A stretch of 64,000 nt of DNA from Arthrobacter sp. efr-133-TYG-118. Its GTDB lineage: Bacteria > Actinomycetota > Actinomycetes > Actinomycetales > Micrococcaceae. Below the pieces are notes generated by a model. It was given only the letters and a program-made list of their open reading frames with translations, was not told the origin of the DNA and searched no databases. Position numbers and translations under genes: made by a program. Below, in pieces: positions 1 through 8,839 of the stretch. The stretch spans positions 347,656 through 411,655 of the forward strand of contig NZ_JARVRH010000010.1 in assembly GCF_030209755.1 (NCBI RefSeq). Direction: 5' to 3'. How positions within the stretch are numbered: the first letter of the stretch is position 1; each line of letters opens with the position of its first letter.

Positions 1-667
1 CGGTGACATCGGTCGTCACGAGGATCAGCACGCGCCTCGTCGCAGTCGGTTTCGGCATCGGGTTGCCCTGGGCGTCGATCGCCGCGGGTCCGTTCGAGCC
101 CACCACGGTGTCGGCCATGACCGCATATCGGTAGTTCGTCGCCGACACCTCGACTACCTCGATGTCGACGTTGCTGCCGAGCTTCGAGTTCAGGCCGATC
201 GCGTCCAAGTAGTAGTAGCGCTTGCCCGACCGGTCCTGGTTGAACTGCGCCGGCGGCATGAAGGACTGCAGGAAGGCGTCCTCCTCGGTGAGGTCGAAGC
301 GGCTCTTGAGCGTCGCCCGGGCCGTCTCGTAGGCATTTCCGGAGTTCCACCTGAACGCCATTGCCAGCAGCTGCTGGATTTCCACCGTGTCCTTCTTCAC
401 GCGAGAATCGCTCACGCCCAGCGCCCGGGAAGCGTTCTGGGCAGTCGTCTGCTCGATCTTCGCCTGTCGGCTGGCGGCGTCCTGCCGAAGCTGTGTGATC
501 TGCGCAGTCTGTGATGCGACTGCCTGCGACTGGTCCGCTGCGCTGATCCCCGCCAGGCATCCGCCGACAGCCACCATGGCACCGAGCACCAGCACCCAGC
601 GATTCCTCGACGAGAAGCCCTGCTTCTGGGTCTGCTCCGGCGTTTCGATCATCTCGGCCATCGTCAT
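1..667 (-). CDS. VirB8-like conjugation membrane protein (3' end outside window)
   Basis: The reading frame enters from the left edge of the window, so the C-terminus is missing. The visible 222 residues have a short cytoplasmic N-terminus, one membrane segment at about residues 23-44 (RWVLVLGAMVAVGG), an alanine/glutamine-rich coiled coil to about 90, then a folded extracytoplasmic domain. This is the layout of VirB8-like and TcpC-like proteins that scaffold type IV secretion channels. Its ATG overlaps the stop of the upstream gene in an ATGA, so the two are translationally coupled and probably partners. The assignment rests on topology and neighbours; the sequence itself is not one I recognise. 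Confidence 0.6.
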   Translation of the reverse strand, partial: MTMAEMIETPEQTQKQGFSSRNRWVLVLGAMVAVGGCLAGISAADQSQAVASQTAQITQLRQDAASRQAKIEQTTAQNASRALGVSDSRVKKDTVEIQQLLAMAFRWNSGNAYETARATLKSRFDLTEEDAFLQSFMPPAQFNQDRSGKRYYYLDAIGLNSKLGSNVDIEVVEVSATNYRYAVMADTVVGSNGPAAIDAQGNPMPKPTATRRVLILVTTDVT

Positions 668-1632
668 TCCCCCTTCCCTGTTCCGGTCAGCTCCGGCAGG
701 AGCTCCGCCTTCGCCGCATCGGTCATCGACAGATGCTCGGCACCCTTGGCCGTGGTCACGACATCGAGCTGGCTGAACGTCCCGGTCTTGTTGGTGTAAG
801 TCGCACTGGCCCAGGCGAGCACGGTGCTGTCCTGCTGCGCGCACGCCCACACGACGCGCACAGTGCCGGGTGCGTCGAGCTTGGGCATCACCGACTTGAC
901 GTTCCATGCGTACGTCTTCGGATCCGATGCCTTGAGCCCGTCGAAGCGGACGTACCAGGGAAACCGCGGATCGATCTGATCGCGCGAGAAGTAGGGGACC
1001 GTGGTCCAGACGTAGGCGAGCTTGGGATCGACAACGAACGACGCCGTATCCCAGGCCGCGGCCAGATCCTTGCGATGCTGGACCGCGGCCAGCGACTCGG
1101 CACTCGGTGTGCCGTTACCGCTGCTCTTCGCATTGTTCATCGCGGCGTACAGAACTGCATAGCCCTGCTGTCCTTCGGCGACCCTGGTCGCTGCCTCCGA
1201 GGCGCGTGTAGTGAGCGCGGCGATCGCCGCTGCGTCGATCGGCTTCGCGCTCTGCTGTTCTTGCGCCTGCCCGGCCGCGGCCTGCAGCTGGGCGATCTCG
1301 GCGGCGTTCTTCGCGCTCTGCTGATCGAAAGCACTGGTCGCGAGGCTGTTGAACACCGCCATGCCAACCAGTGCACAACCGAGACCCATACCGATGACCC
1401 GACGTGCCGATCGGCTCTTCATCCCGGGCGTATGCGCGGCCTTTTTCTCCCGCCTTGCCGTGGTCCAGCCGTCGAACTTCGCCTCGAGGACCGCGCCCTC
1501 CACAGGAGCCTTCAGCTCCGGCTTTTGGAAGTTCCAGCGCTTCTTCTTCGCAGGCCCCGTTGCCGCGTCCTTGTCCGTGCCGACATCGGCCCGGAAAGAA
1601 CGCTGCTCGAGCTCAGTCGTTTCTTCCGTCAT
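664..1632 (-). CDS. VirB8/TcpC-like conjugation membrane protein
   Basis: This 322-residue protein has a long, charged cytoplasmic N-terminus (KKKRWNF near residue 30). One membrane segment follows at about 80-103 (VIGMGLGCALVGMAVFN), then an Ala/Gln-rich coiled coil to about 160, and an external domain. The layout matches its downstream neighbour, with which it overlaps by 4 bases, so the pair may form a heteromeric VirB8-like ring in a conjugation channel. It is followed by the wall hydrolase and other membrane genes on the same strand. No catalytic motif is visible. The role is inferred from topology and context. Confidence 0.6.
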   Translation of the reverse strand: MTEETTELEQRSFRADVGTDKDAATGPAKKKRWNFQKPELKAPVEGAVLEAKFDGWTTARREKKAAHTPGMKSRSARRVIGMGLGCALVGMAVFNSLATSAFDQQSAKNAAEIAQLQAAAGQAQEQQSAKPIDAAAIAALTTRASEAATRVAEGQQGYAVLYAAMNNAKSSGNGTPSAESLAAVQHRKDLAAAWDTASFVVDPKLAYVWTTVPYFSRDQIDPRFPWYVRFDGLKASDPKTYAWNVKSVMPKLDAPGTVRVVWACAQQDSTVLAWASATYTNKTGTFSQLDVVTTAKGAEHLSMTDAAKAELLPELTGTGKGE

Positions 1633-1726
1633 GTTCTTCCTCGTTCGGTCTGTCGTGTCTTCGACATCGCATATGTCTGGGGGCGGAGGCGATGGTCCAA
1701 TGGGTCACCGGACCATCGCCTACCTG

Positions 1727-3781
1727 CTACGTCGTCGGCCGGGGCGGATTCACCTGGCCGTCGGGCAGCATCGCATCGGACATATCCACGAACTGCCACC
1801 CTTCGGCGGCCATCGCGGCTGCACTGTCGACGCGCACCCGGCCCATGAAGGCGCAGTACCCTGCCTCGCCGAGAATGACCTTGTCACCCTGGACGCCGAG
1901 CACCACGAGCGTGTGTCCGGCAGAACTGGTGCCCGGACCCGAGCCCACCGAATACGGTGTCGGCGTCGAGCTGAGCTTCTTCCCGGTGGTCTTGGCCACG
2001 TATCCGGCGGTGTCGATGCCGTCGCCCCAGGCGTACTGAGTGAAGGTCGTGTACTTGTTCAGGAAGTAGTTCGAGAACGACACGCAGTTCTCCGCGTGAT
2101 TGTCGCCGCACGAGCCAGGGCCACCAGTGGGGCCGTACTTCTCGTCAAGCCACTTGTCGCCCTCCTGGTTGTAGAGGTCGACGAGCTTCTGAGCCTCATC
2201 CTGGGTCATGCCTCCGCTCTTCGGGGTGATGCTTCCGACACGTGATGCGTTCGCCTGGCAGGCGTTGCCGCCGAGGAACGTGCTGATGATCTTCGTCGCG
2301 TCCTTGATGAAGTCGCCGCCCTTGTCGATCGCGACGACCAGGCTCTGATTCACGCTCCAGCCGCTGATGATGCCGAACCACTTGTCGGCATTCGCCTCAC
2401 GCTGCGCGGTGGAGTTGTCGGCCGAGCGCTCCCACTTGTCGTGGTAGTACTTCGCCGCTGCCCCGGGGGTCGGCTGCGGCGTCGAGATCATGCCCTGAAC
2501 CACCTCGACGTCACTTGCGTTGTCACCGTTCTTGTCGAACATGAACGTCAGCTGCAGCTTGATGTCCCACCAGTCCGCGCCCTTCGCCGTGGCGTAGTTG
2601 CGCAGCAGGGTGTTCCGGCCGGAGGTCCACTGGCCCAGCCCAATGCCGTTGCTGACGTTCGTCGCAGCGGACTGCTTCTCGGCCGTCATCGTGTAGGTGC
2701 GCGTTGGAAAGGTCTGCACACTGGTCGGGTCGATTCCCGACTCCTGGTCCCAGTTGCCGAGAATGCCAGAGATGTTCACGTCCGACATTCCCGCGGACTT
2801 CAGCGTCGAATGGACCGTCTTCGCCATCTTCTGCACGTTCGCGTCGGTCGGACCACGATTTCCGATCGGGATGGCGTTACCGTGCGATGCCGGGCGGCAG
2901 TCTGCAGCCTGAGGTGCGTTATACGCTGCCACGTTGACGCTGAACATGCCGATGATGCCCGCCAGGAGCCCGAGGATAGTGAGACCCGAGACGGCCGCGA
3001 CACCCGCTGCCGCAACCGACGTCGAGATCGCCGCTCCGCCTGTGACGAAGGCGATCGCGTTCGCCACCGCCGCGCCGGCCGCCTGGAATGGTGCAGTGAA
3101 GAAATTCCAGACCGCCCCGCCGATGCTTGCGGCCCAGGCCAGGAACATCTGCAGAAGGGTCAGCGCCTTCGCAAGCAGCGCGAAGAAGAAAGACTTCAGC
3201 CAGTTCAGGAACAGCAACAGCGTGGCGAAGAACGCGGCGTTCGGTGCTGCCACCGCACCGCCGGCACCGGCGGCCGTCTTCCCGATACCACTCTTCTTGT
3301 GATCTGCCTCGGCGTCGGCGTTTTTGTTCTGGTCCCGCGCGTAACTGGTACCGCCCGCCCCGAGCTGCTTCTCGTCAGGCTTCTGATCCTGCTCGTTCGC
3401 AGACTTGGCGTCGCCTTTCGACTTCTCATCGTCAGGCTTTCCACCGTTCTTCTTCTCCTGCGCCTGCGGGCCGGCTTCTTTGGCCGCACCGACACCTGCG
3501 CCTACCGCTGCACCGGCTCCGCCGCCCTGGGTCGCGCCTTCGGCCGCACCCCGTGCGGCTGCGACCACGAAACGCTTCTGATTACCGTTCAACCGGTCGC
3601 CGATGAGCTTGTTCGCAGCCGCCTCGGCGGCAGAACCCACGACCTGACTCTTCACGTCACCGGTTTTGTCTGCCACACCGCCAGCCGCACCAGGGCTCGC
3701 ACCAGCGGGCCCCGGCGAAGCGGACGCCCGTGACGCATCTGCGTCCGGACCGCGCTTCGAAAGCTTCGGCTTCTCGTCCAT
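1727..3781 (-). CDS. Conjugation-associated cell-wall hydrolase (lysozyme-like plus CHAP)
   Basis: The 684-residue product begins at the ATG preceded by GAAGGAGAC; an in-frame ATG 20 codons upstream has no ribosome site. The first ~170 residues are charged and low in complexity. Three hydrophobic segments follow at about 185-275. Next comes a phage-tail-lysozyme-like domain at about 310-470, with a GNWDQESGIDP motif carrying the likely catalytic Glu and a GLGQW motif. A CHAP amidase domain occupies about 555-670 (Cys in ENCVSFSN, His in AGHTLVV). VirB1-like proteins of Gram-positive conjugation systems open peptidoglycan for the channel, and this architecture fits that role. The membrane segments would place the catalytic domains outside the cell. 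Confidence 0.82.
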   Translation of the reverse strand: MDEKPKLSKRGPDADASRASASPGPAGASPGAAGGVADKTGDVKSQVVGSAAEAAANKLIGDRLNGNQKRFVVAAARGAAEGATQGGGAGAAVGAGVGAAKEAGPQAQEKKNGGKPDDEKSKGDAKSANEQDQKPDEKQLGAGGTSYARDQNKNADAEADHKKSGIGKTAAGAGGAVAAPNAAFFATLLLFLNWLKSFFFALLAKALTLLQMFLAWAASIGGAVWNFFTAPFQAAGAAVANAIAFVTGGAAISTSVAAAGVAAVSGLTILGLLAGIIGMFSVNVAAYNAPQAADCRPASHGNAIPIGNRGPTDANVQKMAKTVHSTLKSAGMSDVNISGILGNWDQESGIDPTSVQTFPTRTYTMTAEKQSAATNVSNGIGLGQWTSGRNTLLRNYATAKGADWWDIKLQLTFMFDKNGDNASDVEVVQGMISTPQPTPGAAAKYYHDKWERSADNSTAQREANADKWFGIISGWSVNQSLVVAIDKGGDFIKDATKIISTFLGGNACQANASRVGSITPKSGGMTQDEAQKLVDLYNQEGDKWLDEKYGPTGGPGSCGDNHAENCVSFSNYFLNKYTTFTQYAWGDGIDTAGYVAKTTGKKLSSTPTPYSVGSGPGTSSAGHTLVVLGVQGDKVILGEAGYCAFMGRVRVDSAAAMAAEGWQFVDMSDAMLPDGQVNPPRPTT

Positions 3782-3867
3782 GTCTCCTTCTTCCTTCTCG
3801 TAGATGGGGATGCCGCCGCGCTCATCGCGCAACCGCGGCATCCCTTGCTTTCGGCGGTCGCGTCAGA

Positions 3868-5184
3868 TCAGCGGTAGGTGGTGAGGAAGCCCTCGCCGGT
3901 ATTGGTCGTGCTGTTCGAGCGCACGTCCTTCAGATCGACGTCGAGCTTCAGCAGCTCGAGCAGCAGCGACCCCTGGTACTGCGCCTTGTTCGTCGCGTAG
4001 TCCTGGTACGCCTGTGAGAGGTTGTTCATCGCGGTGGTGAGCGGGCGCATGGTCACATCCGAGGTCCGGTAGTCCTTCGTCAGGCTCTTGCCGTTCGAGA
4101 GCGTCCACTGGATGTCGTTGATCCCGTTGGACGCGCTGGCGTTCGTACCCTGGGTCTCCGCGGCCTTGGCCTGCAGGAACTCGATGTAGCTCTTGCCCTT
4201 TGGCACGATCCCGTCCAGGTAGCCGTCGTATACGTTCCCCGAGCGCCAGTCGAAGTTGAACCCGCCCCGCACGACGTTCTTGGCATAAAGCGCCAGCGTC
4301 GACGTCTTGTCTTTGGTCTCCGACGCACGGTGCCCGGAGATCTCATCGCCTGCAACGATCGTCGGCACGGTCGGCGGGCGCAGGAACAGGCCGTCGACCT
4401 TGGTCGTGGCCAGATCGTCCGTGTACGAGGAGATCTGCGTCAGATTCGTACGCATTTCGGCGAGCTTGGTGTCCAGCGCCGTACGGGCGGCGTTCTCCTT
4501 GCTCTTGAGTGCAATCTCGTAGAAGGCCCGCGCCGGATCGAAGTTCGCAGCATCAAGCGTGGCCAGAGGCTTCGTCCCGGTCGCGCCCGGGTTGATGAAG
4601 ACCCGCCACTGGTCGAACTTGGCGAACGACGCATCGCCGACTACATCTTCATTGCGCGCACCGGAGGCCTGCTGCTGGCTGAACGTGAGCTCGGCCTTCG
4701 CCCTCAGCGTGAGGTTCAGCACCTGCTGCTCGAACGGCTGCTTCGCCTCGAGCAGCACTCCCACGTATCCGGTCGATCCGAAGACGTAGAACGAGCCGGA
4801 GACCCCCGAGGTCGCCAGCTTCTCCGACTTGAGCTGCTCGTTCGAGCCCAGCAGGAACGCCTGGTAGTCGGAAGCGTTGTAGCTGATCTTCGCCCGGTCG
4901 TCGAAGTGCATCATCACCAGCGTCTTGTTCTTCAGCTGGTTCGTGTAGACCCCATCAACGTTGCCCTTGAGCTGCGTCTTGGAGGTGGTGAAGGTAGGCG
5001 TCCACAACGCCGTGTCGGCCAGCTGCGCACGCCCGGCCACGAACGCGGAAGCGCCAGAGGTCGTCAGCACGAGCAGCCCGGCGAGCGAGAGCACGCCGAA
5101 GAAGAGGCCGAAGCGTTCGATGGCGTGGTGCGAGTCGAGCTTGAAAGTCTTCGTGAACGTGGTGAGTCGGTCCTTGATACTCAT
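3868..5184 (-). CDS. Conjugation-module membrane protein of unknown function
   Basis: The protein has 438 residues, with a cytoplasmic start, one clear membrane segment at about residues 27-50 (FFGVLSLAGLLVLTTSGASAF) and a large exported domain to the end. I see no nucleotide-binding, protease or nuclease motif. It lies between the pilin-like gene and the wall hydrolase on the same strand. Its topology and place suggest a structural part of the conjugation channel or surface complex. I do not recognise a named family. Confidence 0.5.
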   Translation of the reverse strand: MSIKDRLTTFTKTFKLDSHHAIERFGLFFGVLSLAGLLVLTTSGASAFVAGRAQLADTALWTPTFTTSKTQLKGNVDGVYTNQLKNKTLVMMHFDDRAKISYNASDYQAFLLGSNEQLKSEKLATSGVSGSFYVFGSTGYVGVLLEAKQPFEQQVLNLTLRAKAELTFSQQQASGARNEDVVGDASFAKFDQWRVFINPGATGTKPLATLDAANFDPARAFYEIALKSKENAARTALDTKLAEMRTNLTQISSYTDDLATTKVDGLFLRPPTVPTIVAGDEISGHRASETKDKTSTLALYAKNVVRGGFNFDWRSGNVYDGYLDGIVPKGKSYIEFLQAKAAETQGTNASASNGINDIQWTLSNGKSLTKDYRTSDVTMRPLTTAMNNLSQAYQDYATNKAQYQGSLLLELLKLDVDLKDVRSNSTTNTGEGFLTTYR

Positions 5185-5303
5185 GGTCTGTGTCCTGTGT
5201 CTTCATCTGTCTGCCGATGGGAACGTGAGCTGTGCCGACGCGAAGGACCGGGTCGGCAGGGCGGATCGCCCAGGCCGCCCGGTCCTGTGGTCGCGTTCTA
5301 CGG

Positions 5304-5735
5304 TCAGCGTGCGGGGGAGCCGGGAAGCCCCGGGATCCCGCCGGTATTCGTCGCGTCTCCCCACGGCTGGACGATGATGGTGCCGCCGTTGCCGAGCTGC
5401 TCGATCGTGGTCTGGCCGCCCGAACCGACCGTGCTGATGAGCGTCCAGCCGCCGGTGCCCAACGCGCCGCCGACAAGGATGAGCAGCAGGATCTGACCCC
5501 AGCCATGCTGGCCACCCGACTGCTGGTTGCCCATGAGCTTCTTGACCAGGAGCACGCCGCCCCAGATCAGGCCTGCCACGCCGAGCAACATCAGGAGCAG
5601 ACCACCCACGGTCTGAATCCAGGTCTTGGCGTTGGTCAGAAGGTTCTTGATGTCCCAGGCTGCGGTCACGTCACCCGGGAGAGTGGATTCTGCGTGAACC
5701 AGCGACATGGTCGCGGCCTCGTAGATTCGATTCAT
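5304..5735 (-). CDS. Small two-helix membrane protein, pilin/VirB2-like
   Basis: The 143-residue protein has two hydrophobic helices, at about residues 38-62 (VGGLLLMLLGVAGLIWGG) and 74-95 (ILLLILVGGALGTGGWTLI). A short polar loop separates them, and the tail is glycine-rich. This size and layout resemble VirB2/TrbC-type pilins, and the gene is first in the conjugation operon. The start was chosen at the ATG following GAGGGGACAAGCA; the longer frame upstream lacks a ribosome site. Homology to VirB2 is not demonstrable by eye. Confidence 0.5.
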   Translation of the reverse strand: MNRIYEAATMSLVHAESTLPGDVTAAWDIKNLLTNAKTWIQTVGGLLLMLLGVAGLIWGGVLLVKKLMGNQQSGGQHGWGQILLLILVGGALGTGGWTLISTVGSGGQTTIEQLGNGGTIIVQPWGDATNTGGIPGLPGSPAR

Positions 5736-6175
5736 TGCTTGTCCCCTCGTCTTTCGGTCTACAATCCGGCGGGCGCGCGGACTCATTGAAGGCTCCTACA
5801 TGAATAGTCTATCGACTCATGAACTATTCATCCACTCGAATCGCTATCGAATGGTTGCGAGCTATCGCGCACCCTTGCCGGACTTGCCCTGCAGGCGACT
5901 CGACAGGATGTACTGACACGCTCGGTACGCTGGTCCCTGATGCCGGCAAGGATTCCTCCGTGGTCTCTATCGCGCCACTAGGTCTGACGATTCACTGACG
6001 CGCGAGACAGGACTTTGCTCGCCATTCGTGTGCGAGTCGCCGTTTTCCCTCAAAAACGAGGCAAATCTGGCGCATACAATCACTGTGGATACCGCAGACC
6101 CGTGCCGGTATCGTGCGCTGCGCGCAGATGCGCAATTGCGTCGACCGCCTGAGACCGAGCCATGAGGACCCCGAC
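5736..6175. other. Divergent intergenic region between conjugation operon and regulator
   Basis: These 440 bases hold the inverted repeat at 5801-5830 and a TCGAA-TCGCTA-TCGAA direct repeat near 5838-5853. I find no credible gene. Promoters for the conjugation operon and the Xre regulator must lie here, but no consensus -35/-10 pair is convincing. Confidence 0.4.
5801..5830. promoter_or_regulatory. 8-bp inverted repeat upstream of the conjugation operon
   Basis: TGAATAGT and ACTATTCA form a perfect inverted repeat with a 14-base spacer. It lies 66 bases above the start of the pilin-like gene, between it and the divergent Xre-type regulator. The position suits an operator for that regulator over the conjugation promoter. 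The assignment is inference. Confidence 0.45.
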
Positions 6176-6598
6176 ATGAATGCACTGCCGTCCGACATCT
6201 TCGCCCGCCGCCTACGAGCAGAGCGCGAACGACAGGCTATGAGCCAGGTCGAGCTGGCGCGCCGGATGGCTACCATCCTTGGCGCGAACGTAGACCCGAC
6301 GGCGATCACACGGATCGAGCAGCAGACCCGGTCCGTTCGCCTCGACGAAGCCGTAGCCATGGCCACAATCCTGGAGGTGCCTCTTTCCTCACTCGTCGTC
6401 GACAACGACGCTGAGGAGAGTGAAGCGCTCCTGCAGCGGTATCTGGCCGATCTTGCGGCCGCCCACCATCAATGGGAGCAGACGCGTCAGGAGATCGGAC
6501 GGCTCACCCGGATCGTTCAGTCGCTCACCGGCGGTTACAAGTTGCTGCACCCTGAAGCCACCGCCGAGCATGCCGAACAGCAGGACGACAAGGCCTGA
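6176..6598 (+). CDS. Xre-family HTH transcriptional regulator
   Basis: The 140-residue protein has an N-terminal Xre/Cro helix-turn-helix at about residues 10-65: FARRLRAERERQAMSQVEL, then ITRIEQQTRSVRLDEAVAMA. A coiled-coil tail follows (about 75-120), which probably mediates dimerisation. The start follows a weak GAGG; an upstream in-frame ATG would add 21 unlikely residues. It faces away from the conjugation genes across a region with a palindrome, so it probably controls transfer and perhaps the convergent integrase. Xre regulators of this kind commonly keep integrative elements quiescent. Confidence 0.8.
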   Translation: MNALPSDIFARRLRAERERQAMSQVELARRMATILGANVDPTAITRIEQQTRSVRLDEAVAMATILEVPLSSLVVDNDAEESEALLQRYLADLAAAHHQWEQTRQEIGRLTRIVQSLTGGYKLLHPEATAEHAEQQDDKA

Positions 6599-6624
6599 CT
6601 TCGAGGGCCGTGTGCTCCGGGGCT

Positions 6625-7785
6625 TCAGAGCCCGAGACGCATAACGCTGTTGCGTGCCGCGGGGTTGAACTCGCGATCGTAGACGTTCACAGTCTCGGCC
6701 TTCCGCCAGCGACCGGCGCGCATGATTTCTTCGGTGCTCGCACCGTTGCGCCTGGCCTGCGTCACGTGCCCCGCACGCAGCGAGTGAAACCCGTACGCCG
6801 AGGGATTCATCCCGGCCTCTGCCATCCGCGCGAGCAACATCGTATGCAACGCATCGCCGGTGACACTTTGCTCGTGGATCCGGGCACTCTTGCGGTTTCT
6901 ATAGGTCGCCCTCAGCAAGGGAGCATCTGACATCAGATCTGCGCTGCTGATGAGCCCTGGGCCGGTTCCGGCCTTTCCGCACACGTGCTCTTCAAGCTGG
7001 TAGGCGAACAGCAGCGTCATGGTCTGCCGACGATCGACTGCGTTCTTAAGCGCGACCCAGCGATGCACCGCACACGGTGCACACGTCGACGGTGTCTCGC
7101 CATAGGGCAGCACAACGACGTCGGGCAGAGTGTTGTCCTGATCGGCCTTCGATGCACCGACGTGAACATGCACGCCATCGAGCCGGTGCAGTGCGACGCT
7201 GTTCAGCTGAAGCCCTGCAGCTTCACTGCGACGAAGCGCGCCGGCGAAGCCAAGCCAGATCGCCAATGTGTCTCGTGCGGCCGAGACGCCGGCAGGATAT
7301 ACGTCGTGCTCCATCGAGCCGATGATTCGCAAGACGTCGTCCAGAAGCAACGGTCGCTTCCGTTCCGGCCGCACGGCACGCAGTTTCGCCAGGCCGCGAA
7401 CCAGGCCGCTCACGCCACGGTGACCGGTTGGATCGAGCACTCCGTCGCGCAGATGCCGGTCCGCAACACCAGCGAGGCGCTGGCGGATCGTCGCGACGGA
7501 GAATCGGGGGAGACCGTGCTCGTCCAGCTGCATCGACATCCAAGCGACGTACCACCGCACGGTCTCCGGATGTGCCGGGAGCGGTTCCAAACTGTGCGCA
7601 TCGCAGAACTCCTCGAAGGACCGCCACGCCGATTCATAGGCGCGACGCGTATTGGCCGAGAGAGTGTGTGTTTCCAAATCCAGTGAGACAGCCTCGAGCT
7701 CCCGCAGCTCATCATTGATCTCCGGCTCGAGAACCGCATCCGGAGCCTCCACTGCTGCCAGTCGTACTGGTGAACCACCCATCAC
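6625..7785 (-). CDS. int: Tyrosine site-specific recombinase (integrase)
   Basis: The 386-residue product has the normal two-domain layout. A SAM-like core-binding domain lies at about residues 30-125 (AYESAWRSFEEFCDA) and a catalytic domain at about 165-386. Catalytic residues visible are the first Arg in ALRRSE, His334 and Arg337 in HSLRAGH, Trp360 in RAGRW (in place of the second His) and the nucleophile Tyr369 in VNVYDRE. It probably integrates and excises the element containing the adjacent conjugation genes. The start may be the GTG at 7785 or the ATG at 7782. It converges with the Xre gene 26 bases away. I cannot identify attP or attB. Confidence 0.9.
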   Translation of the reverse strand: MMGGSPVRLAAVEAPDAVLEPEINDELRELEAVSLDLETHTLSANTRRAYESAWRSFEEFCDAHSLEPLPAHPETVRWYVAWMSMQLDEHGLPRFSVATIRQRLAGVADRHLRDGVLDPTGHRGVSGLVRGLAKLRAVRPERKRPLLLDDVLRIIGSMEHDVYPAGVSAARDTLAIWLGFAGALRRSEAAGLQLNSVALHRLDGVHVHVGASKADQDNTLPDVVVLPYGETPSTCAPCAVHRWVALKNAVDRRQTMTLLFAYQLEEHVCGKAGTGPGLISSADLMSDAPLLRATYRNRKSARIHEQSVTGDALHTMLLARMAEAGMNPSAYGFHSLRAGHVTQARRNGASTEEIMRAGRWRKAETVNVYDREFNPAARNSVMRLGL

Positions 7786-7823
7786 TCCAGTGTGCAGAAG
7801 ACGAGGGCAAATTAATAGCGGGT

Positions 7824-7847
7824 CCCTGATAAGGGCTCTTATCAGGG
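7824..7847. promoter_or_regulatory. Perfect 10-bp palindrome between integrase and divergent gene
   Basis: CCCTGATAAG and CTTATCAGGG are perfect inverted copies around GGCT. The site is 39 bases above the integrase start, in the shared promoter region with the gene at 7985. It may be an operator or an accessory recombination site. There is no T-run, so a terminator is unlikely. Confidence 0.5.
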
Positions 7848-7984
7848 CATGGACGAGGTTTGCCCTCGCGTGACGCGATGGTTGTCGAGTTGCTCACTCC
7901 GAGTGCATGCCCATGCATGCGGAAGCTGATTTATGCAGCCAATAATCAGTAGCGCGCCCAGCACCCGGTGGGACAATCAAGAGG

Positions 7985-8830
7985 GTGACGACTGCCTTGC
8001 CCGACCTCTGGACCGACTGGTGCTCTGTCGCGGGCAAGCCCGCCGAACGGGTCGACGCCGCAGCCCTCGCTTTGTTCTCCCGACAGGCCGGAGCCTCCCA
8101 AGCTGTACTGGCGTCGCTGCGCAGAATGATCAGTCCGAAACCGGTCGTCGCCCCGGCCTGGCCCCGCGCCCATTGGGACGACCCCGAATCGCTCCGCCGG
8201 CTCGTGAAGCGCGCCACCGTCCATGTCCAGGACCCCGCGACCCACTGGGTGTTCCGTCTGCGCCTGCGGCGGATGCTCTTCGCCGCGGTACTGATCGCGC
8301 CGCCCAGGCACGGGGGACTGGGTCTGGACCGGGCGGGCGCACTAGGGCTTCGCCACGACGGGATGAAACAGCTGCGCCCACGCATCGGCATCGCCCCCGA
8401 TCCACAGTCATGCCCTGCATGCGCCGTGTGGTCTTGGCTTGAAGTAGTCGGTACCTACAACGGATGGTCACAGGGGGCCGTCCGCGCCCTGGGCCACCGC
8501 CGCGACGAGGCGGGTGGGGAGCACAGGCATCTGCTGCCCGACGCCAGCCCCGACTGGCACCTCTGCGTCGGCATGCTGCCCGCCGTCGACCGCTGGGGCT
8601 GGATCGACTCCTACTCCTCGATGCACCCCTCCTCGCTGTCCGCGGTCATCAGCGCCATGAGCTTGGTGCTCGAAGGGCCCGAGCCGGTCCCGGCCCCGGT
8701 GCCCCAGCCGCGCCCGATCGGCCAGATCAGCCCGAGCCGCAAGATATCGCGGGAGGAAGAGCGGAGGATTCTCGCCAGGGCCGACGAGCTCACTGCTCGT
8801 GTCGCCAAGATCCTCCGCGAGTACGGCTGA
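7985..8830 (+). CDS. Uncharacterised protein divergent from the integrase
   Basis: The 281-residue protein starts at a GTG after GAGG. It is rich in Arg, Trp and Pro. A CPAC motif at about residues 138-141 and a GGEHRH motif at about 178-183 could bind a metal. A basic helix lies near the C-terminus (SREEERRILARADELTARVAKILREYG). The shared control region with the integrase suggests a role in the recombination of the element, but I recognise no family and no catalytic motif. Confidence 0.6.
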   Translation: MTTALPDLWTDWCSVAGKPAERVDAAALALFSRQAGASQAVLASLRRMISPKPVVAPAWPRAHWDDPESLRRLVKRATVHVQDPATHWVFRLRLRRMLFAAVLIAPPRHGGLGLDRAGALGLRHDGMKQLRPRIGIAPDPQSCPACAVWSWLEVVGTYNGWSQGAVRALGHRRDEAGGEHRHLLPDASPDWHLCVGMLPAVDRWGWIDSYSSMHPSSLSAVISAMSLVLEGPEPVPAPVPQPRPIGQISPSRKISREEERRILARADELTARVAKILREYG

Positions 8831-8839
8831 ACGATAAAG

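Noticed and set aside
2441..3733. Plus-strand open frame of 430 codons over the lysozyme-CHAP gene
   Set aside because: Extremely Arg-rich, no ribosome site, and fully antisense to a well-supported gene.
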